In this document: one piece after another, positions 21,933 to 32,552 of the stretch
Layout: each line of letters starts with the position of its first letter
Position numbering within the stretch: the stretch's first letter is position 1
Source of the DNA: Amanita rubescens
Lineage: Eukaryota > Basidiomycota > Agaricomycetes > Agaricales > Amanitaceae
Direction: 5' to 3'
NCBI GenBank assembly: GCA_015039365.1
Contig: WION01000094.1
Span: 62,001 to 126,000, forward strand
Length of the DNA stretch: 64,000 nt
Position numbers and translations under genes: made by a program
The notes under the pieces: generated by a model
Told to the model about the DNA's origin: nothing
What the model saw: the letters and a program-made list of their open reading frames with translations, nothing else
Databases searched by the model: none

Positions 21933-23351
21933 CTAATACGCTTCTTCGTCAGTCACATCAACACTATGCCCATGAGTCCACCATTTATCGTAAACCACCG
22001 CCGACGGATGCCATCGCGTCAGGGACACACCCAGCTCTTTCAATTGCTCCCCCTCATCCTCCCACTGAGGCACATACATATCGCATTCCAGCTCCTTTGC
22101 ACCACTCGCTCGAAACGCCTCCGCCAAAACTGACGCCTTCAACGGAAACTCGCAGTTCAGAAAAACAAGCCTCTTAAGCGGAATCTTCGGATCACGAGCA
22201 AACTTCTCCAACAACTGGTCATCAAACCCATTCCACGTTCTGTACACATACCGGAACATCCCGTGCAACGAAATGGACTCCAGCATCGGGAATGGCGGCC
22301 CGCTCCCGTCCTCTCCAAATAGAATCCATTCCCACCCAGCTTGTGACAGGTACGTCCGAGTGATAGCGAACCGCCGCACATTCTGACACCTCAACGCAAA
22401 CAGTTTCAACGTGTTGTGTAACGACCTCACTACCCATTCACTCCATTCAAAGTCAGGCCACTCCGGCGAGTCCCCATAGGTCGGCCCACGCGAGCCGTCC
22501 AAATGCAAATCTTCCAGCGCAGGCGCCGTTATACATCCGATCAAGTCGCATGCTGTTCCAGGCACCGATACCGCCAAATGTTTTAGTTTCGGCAGTTGAA
22601 TGTTTGGCGGAATTCCTGACCGTCCTTTGACTGCGCCCCAATCACTCGCATCTTCCAAGTTCTCCCAATAATGATGCTTCATCCACAGGGACTCCAGCTG
22701 CGGCGTGCAATGGAGAAGCGCCGCAATAAGAGGGGGGGAAGAAATGACTTTCTCGAGCGATCCGTCAAGGATTAGCGTCGTCATGAAAGAAAGGGACGCA
22801 GAGAGGGGTAACATGGGTACGGAGTCGTAAAAGCTGTTCATATGGAGTTTTCGCAAGTTTGGAAACTTGGTATCCGCGTCTGCCAACACCAAATCTAATC
22901 TTGGCCAGATGGCGTCAAGCGGGTCGCTCGACTCGCACTCTGACAGAACACCAAGTATCTCAAGAGCCTGGATCGGTTCCGCGTTCAGAAAGACATCGTG
23001 GACGATAGCGCCCGCCATCATAGCCGTATGCGCAGTCAACTTGAAACGGCGGATTTGGGCGTTATGCTCCGCTAAAACTTTGCATAGAGCAAAAACATCC
23101 ACGGTGAGCTCTGTAAGGTAGATGCACACGTTGAGCGGTCCTCCCCTCGTTCGCGAAAGCCTTGCACGAAGAATTTCGGGTCCGTCGGTCGTGAATTGGC
23201 GAGGAGTGAGGAACACGGTCGTCCAAAGGGATGCGGTAGAGAACGCGGTGAATGCGAACGTTTTGCAGGCTTCCAATGCGGCTGGATTGTCGCATTGAGT
23301 CAGAATTTCGCCCAGAATTTCAGCGGGGAGGTCGAAGATGGTCAGTATCAT
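21933..23351 (-). CDS. F-box-like protein
   Basis: One uninterrupted frame of 472 codons starting MILTIFDLPAEILGEILTQC at ATG 23351. The start is an F-box-like motif (LPxEILxxIL, then CKTFAFTAFSTASLW), shortened as is usual in the many agaricomycete F-box paralogs. The rest contains leucine-rich-repeat-like segments such as LKHLAVSVPG and LEDLHLDGS and shows no catalytic motif. F-box proteins pair with Skp1 in SCF ubiquitin ligases and choose substrates; the target is unknown. It lies upstream of gene A on the same strand, within the block bracketed by the P450 repeats. Intact. Confidence 0.72.
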   Translation of the reverse strand: MILTIFDLPAEILGEILTQCDNPAALEACKTFAFTAFSTASLWTTVFLTPRQFTTDGPEILRARLSRTRGGPLNVCIYLTELTVDVFALCKVLAEHNAQIRRFKLTAHTAMMAGAIVHDVFLNAEPIQALEILGVLSECESSDPLDAIWPRLDLVLADADTKFPNLRKLHMNSFYDSVPMLPLSASLSFMTTLILDGSLEKVISSPPLIAALLHCTPQLESLWMKHHYWENLEDASDWGAVKGRSGIPPNIQLPKLKHLAVSVPGTACDLIGCITAPALEDLHLDGSRGPTYGDSPEWPDFEWSEWVVRSLHNTLKLFALRCQNVRRFAITRTYLSQAGWEWILFGEDGSGPPFPMLESISLHGMFRYVYRTWNGFDDQLLEKFARDPKIPLKRLVFLNCEFPLKASVLAEAFRASGAKELECDMYVPQWEDEGEQLKELGVSLTRWHPSAVVYDKWWTHGHSVDVTDEEAY

Positions 23352-23535
23352 GGCTAACGATTACGTAATGGGCGCTGGCTTGTTGGTGAGTGCATAGCCA
23401 TTTTGCCATACTTGTCTATCAAATGTCATTCAACCCCGTTTTAGTCAGGACAGCAGTGTGGTGGTAGTCTTAGACACTACCGTTCCGTGAATTGACGGAT
23501 AGTCTTAAGATTACTCAACTGATGTCACCGTATTG

Positions 23536-23931
23536 GCTGGAACGTTGGGAATCCATTCCACAGGCAGCTCACAGCATTCGTATGGGGGAACCTGCTCACT
23601 TTCTTAGACGGCTTTCATGCTTGCATCGGATATTGTAGAGTAAGTTCATTGCGGCCTATCGTTACATCAGATCCTAGTGGGAAGAGTCACTTGCCGTTCC
23701 TGATCAAGTTCCATCAACAACTGTAGAAATAATGTGTTTATATATATGCAGATGCAAGTCATTATGTGCATTGCAGTTGCGCCGACTCTATTTAATGCAG
23801 GAGGTAGACCGGAAAATTTCTGGAATTCGCAAGGACTTGACTGTCATCATTGCTTATCGCAAGTGCCTTTGGTTTACACGAAATAGTTACAAGACTCAAA
23901 TATGATCCAGTAGTTATGTACTTGAATTATA
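23536..23931 (+). pseudogene. Duplicated 3' fragment of the P450 gene
   Basis: Matches 17930-18460 in the same orientation, from the first base of the PERW exon to 190 bp past the stop. It has lost several stretches: a few bases at the VWGNLL exon junction, about ten bases before the last intron (RFS codons), and about 135 bp of the final exon between two short CGGCC-type repeats. It also has a roughly ten-base insertion after the stop region. No upstream P450 exons are present, so it cannot make an enzyme. The rest of 23352-24044 holds nothing recognisable. Confidence 0.82.
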
Positions 23932-24044
23932 AAGTCGTAATACATGAAGCGAAAGTGACCCATTGACTTAAAGTCAAGGCCAAGTACCAAAGTCCCAGCA
24001 ATAAATTATTTCAACCTATATATCTCCCCCAAACCCGTGAACCG

Positions 24045-27000
24045 TTAGCTACCCACTGAGCCCCACCAATGCCAGCTAACCACCGGAATCCTCAGCTCCT
24101 CTTCGGGATTACCGTCATCCGCAACGACCACTACATGATCTTTCAAAAACTGGAACGAAGCACGCCCAATACCCGGGTTGAGCAATTTCATAGATGGACC
24201 TGACTGTTGGGTATCTGATTCGTCGATCTGACCTTCCTCGATGGCAGACTCGCGTTCGCTCTTGTTGGCGCTAGCCACTCCCTCCCCAATGACGAGCGAC
24301 ACATCATATTTGGATTCCCATGAGACTTGCTCAGAGTTGCAAGGTGACACAAGGTATCTCTCCGAACCCGCCAACAACACGATCGGTCTACGCGGGGCGC
24401 GCTGAGCTTGGGTATTAGAAGAAGAATCAACGTCGGGCATCTCGACGTCAGGCATATCCTCCATCTTCCGACGTTTCTTTGGCGGTTGGGCGTCTAGTAT
24501 GGTAGAGCCCGGGAAAAGGAGCTCCTGTAGATTTGCAGCGACGTATTTGAATCTTTCAACAACGTTAGCGATAGTTTCCAGACAGAAATAATAAAAAACC
24601 GCACCCAGGTTGATGGCCAGGTCTAAACACCACCGTGTGTATGCTCATCTGCAACCGTTCACCTGGACGATCGCAATCGACGCTAAGCTCTCGTTCCTCT
24701 TCCTCGTCAGCTTCATGGATAACGTCCAACACAGCTGCGTTTGGCAATCGTCGGGAATACGATAAAGCCCAGTCGCACCCACGTCGACGCTTACGGCCTG
24801 CCAGTCGCGTCAACGGACTACACCCGTTGGACGTGAACGTCACGATTGGCGCGAGAACGTTCGCCCGTCGCTCAGAATATTCGTACATCCTCTGCGCGCG
24901 GTTGCGCAACCCTACACCCGGCGATGACCTCGCAGTGGATTTCTAACAACACGCTTAGCCTAACCGCAAAAAAAAAAGAAGAAAACCCACCTCGACAAAC
25001 TCTACACCAAGCACCTCAATCGCGCTCCCATCGTGACTAGTTCCCCAAGCCGCGCTAACAAGCGACCTCCCATCATCCTCACCATCACTCGCGTCTTGAT
25101 CACCCTCCACATCATCATTCTCCTTCTCGTCGTCCACCTGCCTCTTCCGACCCTTCCCAGCCTCATTAAAACACTTTTCTCCCCACCCACCCAAAAACCT
25201 ACCAACGACATCCTCCCTCCTCCTCCCAGCTACACCTTCAACCCACGGCGCTCCACCAGGCGCACCGGCACACCTCAACACTCTCAAATCCAACTTTACA
25301 TCCTTCCCTTGCTGACGAGCAGCCCACGCTCCAGTCCAGGTTATCCACCCGGAATGAACAGCGCACAAGAACAAATCCGAATCGTCGGTATACACCCGCC
25401 TCCGTCGACGAGGTACGATTGGCTTCCCCTCGTTTGTACAAGGTTGCTTCCGTAGAGGTGGTCCGGCGCGTTTGGTGGTCCGGCCGTTTCTTCGGTGGTC
25501 CCTAGTACCACCTGCAGACGTCGTCGTTGGCACGGTCTTGTCGAGAAGAAGAAGCCCGCCGCCCCATATCTTTGGGTGCAAAGGTTTCTCGCGCGGTATA
25601 AACCCGTTTGGGATAATCACTGTCACTCGGGTTTCAAGATCCAACAAGGTGGAATCTCCTTCTTTGACGTTGACGGCGGAGGAGGTGGAGGCGGCGGGCT
25701 TGTCCACCACTTTTTGCTCCCCTTCCACCAAATCCATCTTTTCATCCTCGCGCTTATTTTCGACGACGACGGCGGTACTTTTTCCATCGCCATCCCCATT
25801 CTTCTTGTTTTCTTCGCTCGCCGCATCCTCTCCTCCTTGCGGTTTCACCTGTAAACTCTCCTCCGCCTTTTCCAATTCTTTCTCGACCGCTTCACCCTCC
25901 TTCTCAGGACCCTCAACCGGAGGAACCTCGCTCTTCTTCTCCTTGTCCTCCTCATGAGGCTCAATCCCGAGTCCAAGGTCAAAAAAGTAGGGAAAAGGCA
26001 ACTTCGGATAAACAAACGTTCCGAGGTTGACTTTAACCTTTGCCTTGACTTCCACTTCTTCTTCTTCCTCCAATTCTTCCTCCCACGAGTCGTCAACGAC
26101 GACCTGTGCCACGGCCACAGAGGTAGTGGCGGTAGCGGTGGTGGTAGCTTGACCACCAACCTCACTTTCAACGTCTTCTGCTGCTGCTGCTGCTATTGTC
26201 GCACCATCTACCATCTCGATCACATCCATAAAACCCCGACGACCGTTTCGTTCCACATCCAAGACGACGACGCCTTCTCGCTCTCGCTCTCTGTCTCCTC
26301 CGGTCTTGACGACGACGACGTCGACTCGGGTCTTTTTCAACCGCGCTTGGTTGTTGCTCTCGGACAGTTCCAGCCCGCCGATGTTTTTATTACAAGTGGA
26401 TGGCGGCATTTGCGGTTGCGACGGACCACCGCCACCGCCACCGCCACCGGGGGGTGGTATACCTCCCTGCGCTTGTTGCGTTTGTGTTCGCTGTTGTTGT
26501 TGTTGTTGTTGTTGTTGCTGCTGCTGCTGCTGCTGTTGCTGTTGCTGTTGAGACGGCGGTTGTTGAGGGTGCGACTGGGAAGGTGATCCCATGCGCGATG
26601 GAGGTATCAGCATGCCGGGAATGAACTGAGTGTGGAACTGGTTCTGGAATTGTCTTTGCGGGGGTGGTGGACCGGGGGGATGATGATGATGAGGGGATTG
26701 TTGAGAGGGTGGAGTAGGATGATGGTGGAGGTGGTGGGGATGGTGGGGAGGGGACATTCCGCCACCAGAGGGACCTTGAGCTGAAGATTGAGAAGGGGGT
26801 TGAGAGCGGTAGACGGGATGAGATTGAGGGTGCGGTGGCGGCGGACCTCCGTGCATCTGACCGGGATGAGGTGAGTGCGGCTGCGATGATGGCGGGTGGG
26901 GTGGCTGCGACGGATGGCCATGAGGAGGTTGATGAGAGTGTGGATGTGGAAGGAGCTGAATCTGACTTGAAGATTGAGGTTGAGGATGGTGGACGTGGTG

Positions 27001-28344
27001 AGAGTGTCGAGAATGGGAAGGAGCTTTGTGCTGAGGTGGAGGCTGATGCTGGGAAGAATGGTGATGGGGAACGGGATGTAGCGAGTGTGAATGGCCACTC
27101 GGTTCACGGTGATGGTGGTGATGCGAATGAGGGTGACCGTGCGACATGGAAGGTGGTGGCAGCGGTACCATGCCCGGAGGTGGGCCTCGGTCTCTGTCGC
27201 GTTCAGAATAGACCATGCCCATATTGATGCGCTCTTGTTCGCGTTCCCATTCGCGTTCGCGTTCTCGTTCCCGATCGCCAATGACGCCATAAGGTGAATG
27301 TAGAGCGCGGTCCCTATCCAATCTTTCACGTTCCCGGTCACGGTCACCGGGAACGCCTGGGCCAGATGTTCCGCTGCTGTGCTTCAAAACGACAAGCTCT
27401 GCTTGCGGGGGAGTCCTACCGGGAGGTTGACCTCTATAGTCCATTGGCGGAGCGCGGTAGTCGCCACTGGGAGGGATGCCCGGGCCGGATGGCATGCCAA
27501 CAGGAGGTTGACGATAATCTGGCGGCGGGGGACGAGAGTAAGGATTCATATAAGGGTCTCGTTCACGAGCTTTTCTGTCCCGGTTGCGCTGATAAATTTC
27601 GTTTTCCCAAGCATCGCGATCGCGTTCTCTGCTTGGTTCGCGCAAGGGCCGCTCGTGGGCGCGTTGCTGAGACTCACGTCCTCTGAGTTCGTCCTCTGTC
27701 GGAGAAGCCATTTTCTTGCCGGGATCGCAGCTGATGCTTGGCCGCCTGGATGAAGGGCCTGCGTCGAGTCTACGGTCGTCTGAAAAAAGCGCTGTTGAGA
27801 AGAAAGAAAGAAAAAAAAAGGGGAGGACAAACACACCTGGACCAGGAATAGCAGGGACAACGGGGACACCTGGACCGGCCAATGGACCGTTGACCTCCAT
27901 GGCGATGTTCTTCTTCCTGGGTTGGTCAAAGACGGGAGGGAGGGGAAGCAAAGTTGGACGGTCGCGATCACGGGGAAGGTCTCTTGGACGGTCCCGCATG
28001 TCCCGAGGGAGATCACGCTCGTCTGACCCCGGTTTGTCAGTCCCCCAGACACCCGGTTGACCTGGGTGAGGGTCAGCGAGTCTACGAGATGGGATGGACT
28101 GAGGAGGTAGAGGTGGGCGTGAAAGTGAAGGTGAATGGGAATCGAGAGGACGAAGGGAAGCCATTGCAGGTGAAGGGTGGGATGAAGTACGTGGTGTTGA
28201 AGGGTTGAGGGGAGATTGAATTGGAGGAACATCTGGTGAAGGAGGGTTACGTCTTGGATAAGTACCCCATGATTGTGAGTCAGTATTATTTCGACGTCTG
28301 TTATTGTCTGGTGGAGAGTCGTGTAAAAGCGCTTGAACGTTCAT
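24045..28344 (-). CDS. RXT3: RXT3-like subunit of the RPD3L/Sin3 histone deacetylase complex
   Basis: Start MNVQALLHDSPPDNN at 28344. The N-terminal half is low complexity: Pro/Ser-rich, long Arg-Asp-Glu runs, a His/Pro/Gln-rich section (27.2-26.6 kb) and a 20-glutamine tract. The conserved part begins VNLGTFVYPKLPFPYFF (about 26030) and continues LETRVTVIIPNGFI, HPKIWGGG and RRRRVYTDDSDLFLCAVHSG (about 25400), the hallmark of the Rxt3 domain, then VLGVEFVE, RNRAQRMYEYSERRANVL, and a C-terminal exon ending VVSWHWWGSVGS. Rxt3 is a subunit of the large Rpd3 deacetylase complex acting in the nucleus. Introns near 27.8 kb and in 24.5-24.9 kb are inferred. The low-complexity half is much expanded over yeast Rxt3. 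Confidence 0.8.
26491..26550 (-). repeat. CAG/CAA trinucleotide tract coding 20 glutamines
   Basis: Sixty bases of uninterrupted CAR codons on the minus strand, a mixture of pure CAA and CAG runs, inside the RXT3-like gene. Such tracts change length by slippage. Confidence 0.9.
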
Positions 28345-28439
28345 CGTCGTTGTGAAAAGGAAAAAACCTAACCGATCACACGATCGAGATCTAGACCTGG
28401 CCTGGGAAGATGCTTGAATTCATACTACGTGCCTACTCT

Positions 28440-30848
28440 CTAATCCTCATCCATACCCTCATTTTCATCCATTGGCCTCAATTCGGTCCAATTATCCCAC
28501 TGATTAGCCGTACCCGGATTCATCGACCGACGAAGGCCTTCCTCCACTTCACCAGCCCTTTTTCCGTCGGGGTTTTTCTTGTAAATGTCTTCCCAGTCAT
28601 ACGTAGCCTGTAGGAGTGCCGTCCAGATGCTCGCGTCGCCATCATCCACAGGTGAAAAAACAGTTGGAGATATACCGCCAACCCAAAAGTCACAGAAGCC
28701 ATCTTGTGAACATTCAACGCGTGTGAGACAAGGAGTCTTTGAGGCAAGAGCAAAGACGATCCGAATAATGGGAATATCATTGTCTTCTGGATTCAAAATG
28801 CCGAGTGCATACGGGTCCATGGCTTCGAAGAGGCTGACGACTGGTTTATCTTTGTACTTGGAGTCGTTTTTACCTTGCCAGAGGATAACACCGATGTTCT
28901 TAGGGATGATCTCATAACCTGCGAGTAAGAATGGGATGATACCATCGATTCCGGCCTGGTTTGTAGCACACAGCAAAGCTGCCCCTCTGCGCATCAGGTG
29001 CGCAAGGTATTGAACATTCACTACCGCATATTGGTGCACCTTTACCCAGTGGTTAAAGAAAATTTTGCCATTAGCGAACAAATCCTTCAGTGAAGCATCG
29101 CTGGATGGATGACGTCTAAATTTGAACAAGTTCTTCATGAAGCGAGGGACCGAGCACCACCGCCGTCCGGATATAGGCTGACCGACACTGTTAGGATCTC
29201 CAATTGCGCGATCGCGAGCCAATGTGAAGAGCAACATGACTAATAGTTCTCCGCGGTCCCCTTTATGGATGGCGTAACCGTCCAAGCAACTCTTGAGCGC
29301 TTCTGCAGCCTTAAACGTCGTATCAGGGTTCATCATCCAATATGCTGCTTCGGACAGCAATGGCTCCGATGCTGACACCGTGGTCAGGCTCTCGAGCCCA
29401 GCGTCGAGTTGTAGAAGGATGCGCATGTGGCCTTCGACAAGTTGAAGCTCGCTCGCCTTAGAAGCGTACGTGACGGAGTGGAACTCGATCGGCAACCGTT
29501 GTGCAAGGCAAGCCAGCTGGACGGCCGTACTGAGTGACTCGCCGTGTTTATAAATTCTCCCAGCACAGAGTTTTTGAGCAGCAAATTGAATGATTCCAGA
29601 TCTGACGGTATCATTTCCATTGTCGCAGCGAGTTGCCCATCTGAAAAGTAAAACTAAGCAATTATTTGTAGACAATTAACTCAAATAGACGCACAGCGGA
29701 CGACCAAAGTGGGATATGTGTTCGTCACTCGCAACTACTCGGAGATCGAGCTGGTTCTTGAACGCGAAGTGATCGAAGCCAACCTCAACGAAGGGGCGAG
29801 TGGCAGGGAGGGCTTGAATTTGCATGCGACGAGAAAGGTCTTCACTAGATGTGGGAACTAACGCATTTACATTCCCTGTCGTCGTGAGGAACAGCGAAAA
29901 GAGAGGTTGATTGATTAATGCACGCAAGGCGCGGCGGAGTTCACTGAAAGGAGACCATGACTGGTTCTTGCCAGGCTTTGTGATGGTGCGTGCTTCATCA
30001 AACGCGAGGATGACCAGAGGCTCCGAGCGACTCTTACGTACAGAAGACAAGGTCACAATCAATTCTTCAAAGGCCTCGCGTATTCCCACAGATGCCAGCT
30101 GATCCTCGAGACTCCTTCTCTTATTTGTAGCGAAAGCCTGTTCGATTTCCCCTTCCAGCTGCGAGCCGGTCAAGGTGCCGGTGCAGAAACTGACATTATA
30201 ATCAACGCACCTTACTCGCACCCGAATGGACCTTATCATAGAAAGATCGTCGTTTGTCACCATGCGATTCCCACCTCATGCCCTCGGACATATATTTGCT
30301 GAATAAATCTACTACGATCTGGTCATGACAATCCGTGCCCTCGGGGAGCGGCTTGCGAAGCTCGGTAATAAGTTTTGAAGCCTCCTTGAAGACTGCCCTT
30401 AGAAAAGCTGCAGCACGGACACGGGAGTCCTCCGGGCTGTCCTTCCAGGAAAGATAATTGCGCGCTTTCTCGTCTGGGGGAGGATAGCCTAAAGGATTTT
30501 AAACCACTGCCAGCGTGACAAAGGAAAGAGGCTGACCGGTTTCACCGAAGCCTCGTAAGTTGACAGGTATCACTAAGTGTGTCTTGCTCAATTCTTCTAC
30601 CATCCGGGATTTCCCTGTTCCAGACGACTGAACAATAAAAAGATATCTGGCGTATAGATCCTCTTGTTTCATAGCCTTTTTTATTCTGTTCCACAACGCC
30701 ACCGGAGCTTCACCGCGGTACTGAGTAGTCCATGCATTTTCAATCGCTAAGAAAACTATGAGCAAGTCTCTCTATATATTAGTCCCTAACCTTTTATCTG
30801 CCCCTCCATTAATGGCTCATAGTCTTCAGGTCCTAATGAGAATGCCAT
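28440..30848 (-). CDS. P-loop NTPase fused to PD-(D/E)XK-like nuclease domain (Crinkler/RHS effector-like), gene B
   Basis: The start chosen is ATG 30848 (MAFSLGPEDYEPLMEGQIK), spliced to AIENAWTTQYRGEAPVALWN. Walker A is LFIVQSSGTGKSRMVEEL (about 30640-30590). After introns come GYPPPDEKARNYLSW, SKYMSEGMRWESHG, Walker B LVILAFDEARTI (about 30020), FLTTTGNVN, and GRPL joined over a 54-nt intron to WATRCDNGND (about 29690-29640). The C-terminal half has GIDGIIPFLLAG then GVILWQGKND (about 28950-28870), fitting the D...QxK core of restriction-like nucleases. TAG at 28440. Same order of modules as gene A about 7 kb away, but very different in sequence. Only 36 bp separate it from the end of GatA. 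Function unknown; effector-like or selfish-element origin is inferred. Confidence 0.7.
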
Positions 30849-30884
30849 GAAGGGTTATCTGAGACTTGGGTACAACAAAACTCA

Positions 30885-32478
30885 CTACGTCATCACACCG
30901 ACCCTCATAACCAACGCCTCACTGCCCCACTGCCCAACTACGCTCACCCCGCCTATGCTCACTGCAGGTAACCCAGCCAGTGACGCAGGTACAGTTAGTA
31001 CATCTTCAACGTACGTCTCCAATCCTCGTTCATCTCCTAGTAAAGGTGCTTCCCCTATCCCACTCGCGTGTATCACCACATCCACACCGTTATTTACTCC
31101 CCTACGACCATGAAGATGATTCGACAAAATAAACACTCTTTCAAAGTCCGCCTTCACAAGTTCTCGCACCCGTTGCGCCTGTAAGAAATAGTTGTCATAT
31201 GCCGATGCCGTCAGTCCATACGTCCCAAGTAGAACCCGCTTCTGCACTTCTCTTCCAAACCCCGCCGTCCGCGTGTGCGCATACACCCTCCCCGCCCGTG
31301 TCAAATCCGCTCCCGCTGGAGTCCTCTCCTGATTTCCATACTCCACTCCATCATATCGCGCCATGTTGCTGCTCGCCTCTGCACTCGCTAGCACATAATA
31401 CGCACTCAGCGCATACGATGTCGATGGCAGAGAAACAGGCACAACCGTCGCACCCTTGGCTTGCAATCTAGAAACAACCGCACGCACGCGCTCGCGAATC
31501 TCGGACGACAGCTCTGCAGGGAAATACTCTTGAGGTATCCCGATCCGCAGTCCATGAAGAGACCCGCTTTCGTCCCATATGCTCATCCTTTCCTGAGCGT
31601 CTATATCAGCTCGTCTCCTCACCTCTTCCGGCGCAGCCGTTGGATCCTTGTCGTCAAACACGTTCAGAATATCTGCCGCACGTCAGAAACGACTCGTTTC
31701 CATGCATTTCATTACTCACCAAACACTTTTTCCGCATCCTCAACCTTGGCAGCAAATATTCCGACGCAATCCAAACTATCCGCAAACGAGACAACACCCC
31801 ACCTACTCAGCAATCCATACGACGGCTTCAGTCCAACGATTTCGCAATATGCCGCAGGGAGCCGCGTTGACCCTCCCGTGTCCGTCCCAAGAGCTCTGAA
31901 GAACCTTTAGCGCGACTCTCAACCTGCAACAGAACCACTCACGCAAAACACATTCCCGCCGCGACCGCCGCGGCGCTCCCTCCAGAACTACCACCTGCAC
32001 TCCTAGGCATACCATCTCCGAAACGCAGAGGGTTGACTACAGGGCCATGCACCGAATGGATGTTCAGCGACCTAATCCAGAGTTAGTCATTTCCGTAGAT
32101 CACATGTACTTGGATACAAACCCCATTCCAAACTCGTCGCAATTCGTTTTTCCTAGAATATCTGCCCCCGCTTGTCGAAGTAGTTGTACAACCGTAGCGT
32201 CGAAAGGAGGAGTAAAATCTACAAAACTTTAGCCATGGTTATACTCGAGACAGACCAGACCGCGTACCCTTTAACATCTTTGACGAACATGTCGTCGGCA
32301 TGTCCGCAGTGCATATGTTGTCCTTGATCGCTATGCCCACGCCAGACAACGGTCCCCCAGGTCGTCCATTCTCCGGAGCGGTGCAAACAAATGCGTTAAC
32401 GGATGGATTCTTTTCTGCAATTACCTTTCTCCAATCATGAATTAAACGTCGGCTGGGCACCCTCAGGCGTCCATGCAT
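30885..32478 (-). CDS. Mitochondrial glutamyl-tRNA(Gln) amidotransferase subunit A
   Basis: The start chosen is ATG 32478 ([20 protein letters not shown]). The amidase-signature core follows: [30 protein letters not shown] with the catalytic Lys, [25 protein letters not shown], the [16 protein letters not shown] serine motif (about 32010-31960), and after an intron [17 protein letters not shown] with GLKPSYG. The family-specific block [20 protein letters not shown] then ARYDGVEYG (about 31390) separates GatA from other amidases. TAG at 30885. GatA releases ammonia from glutamine so that Glu-tRNA(Gln) becomes Gln-tRNA(Gln) in mitochondria. The C-terminus after [14 protein letters not shown] is shorter than usual. 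It diverges from MAK11, 74 bp away. Confidence 0.85.
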
Positions 32479-32552
32479 CGAGGTGGAAAAAAACGTCGTA
32501 TGGGCAACAAATAAACCCAAATTCCCAAAAAGGGATATTCCGTACTGCTGGT
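32479..32552. promoter_or_regulatory. 74-bp divergent promoter between GatA and MAK11 genes
   Basis: The two ATGs (32478 on minus, 32553 on plus) are only 74 bp apart, so the core promoters overlap or lie within the coding starts. No TATA element is seen. Confidence 0.55.

Noticed and set aside
25954..26586. 210-codon frame on the plus strand, rich in Leu and Val
   Set aside because: It is the complement of the Gln- and Glu-rich RXT3 coding sequence, with no family features.
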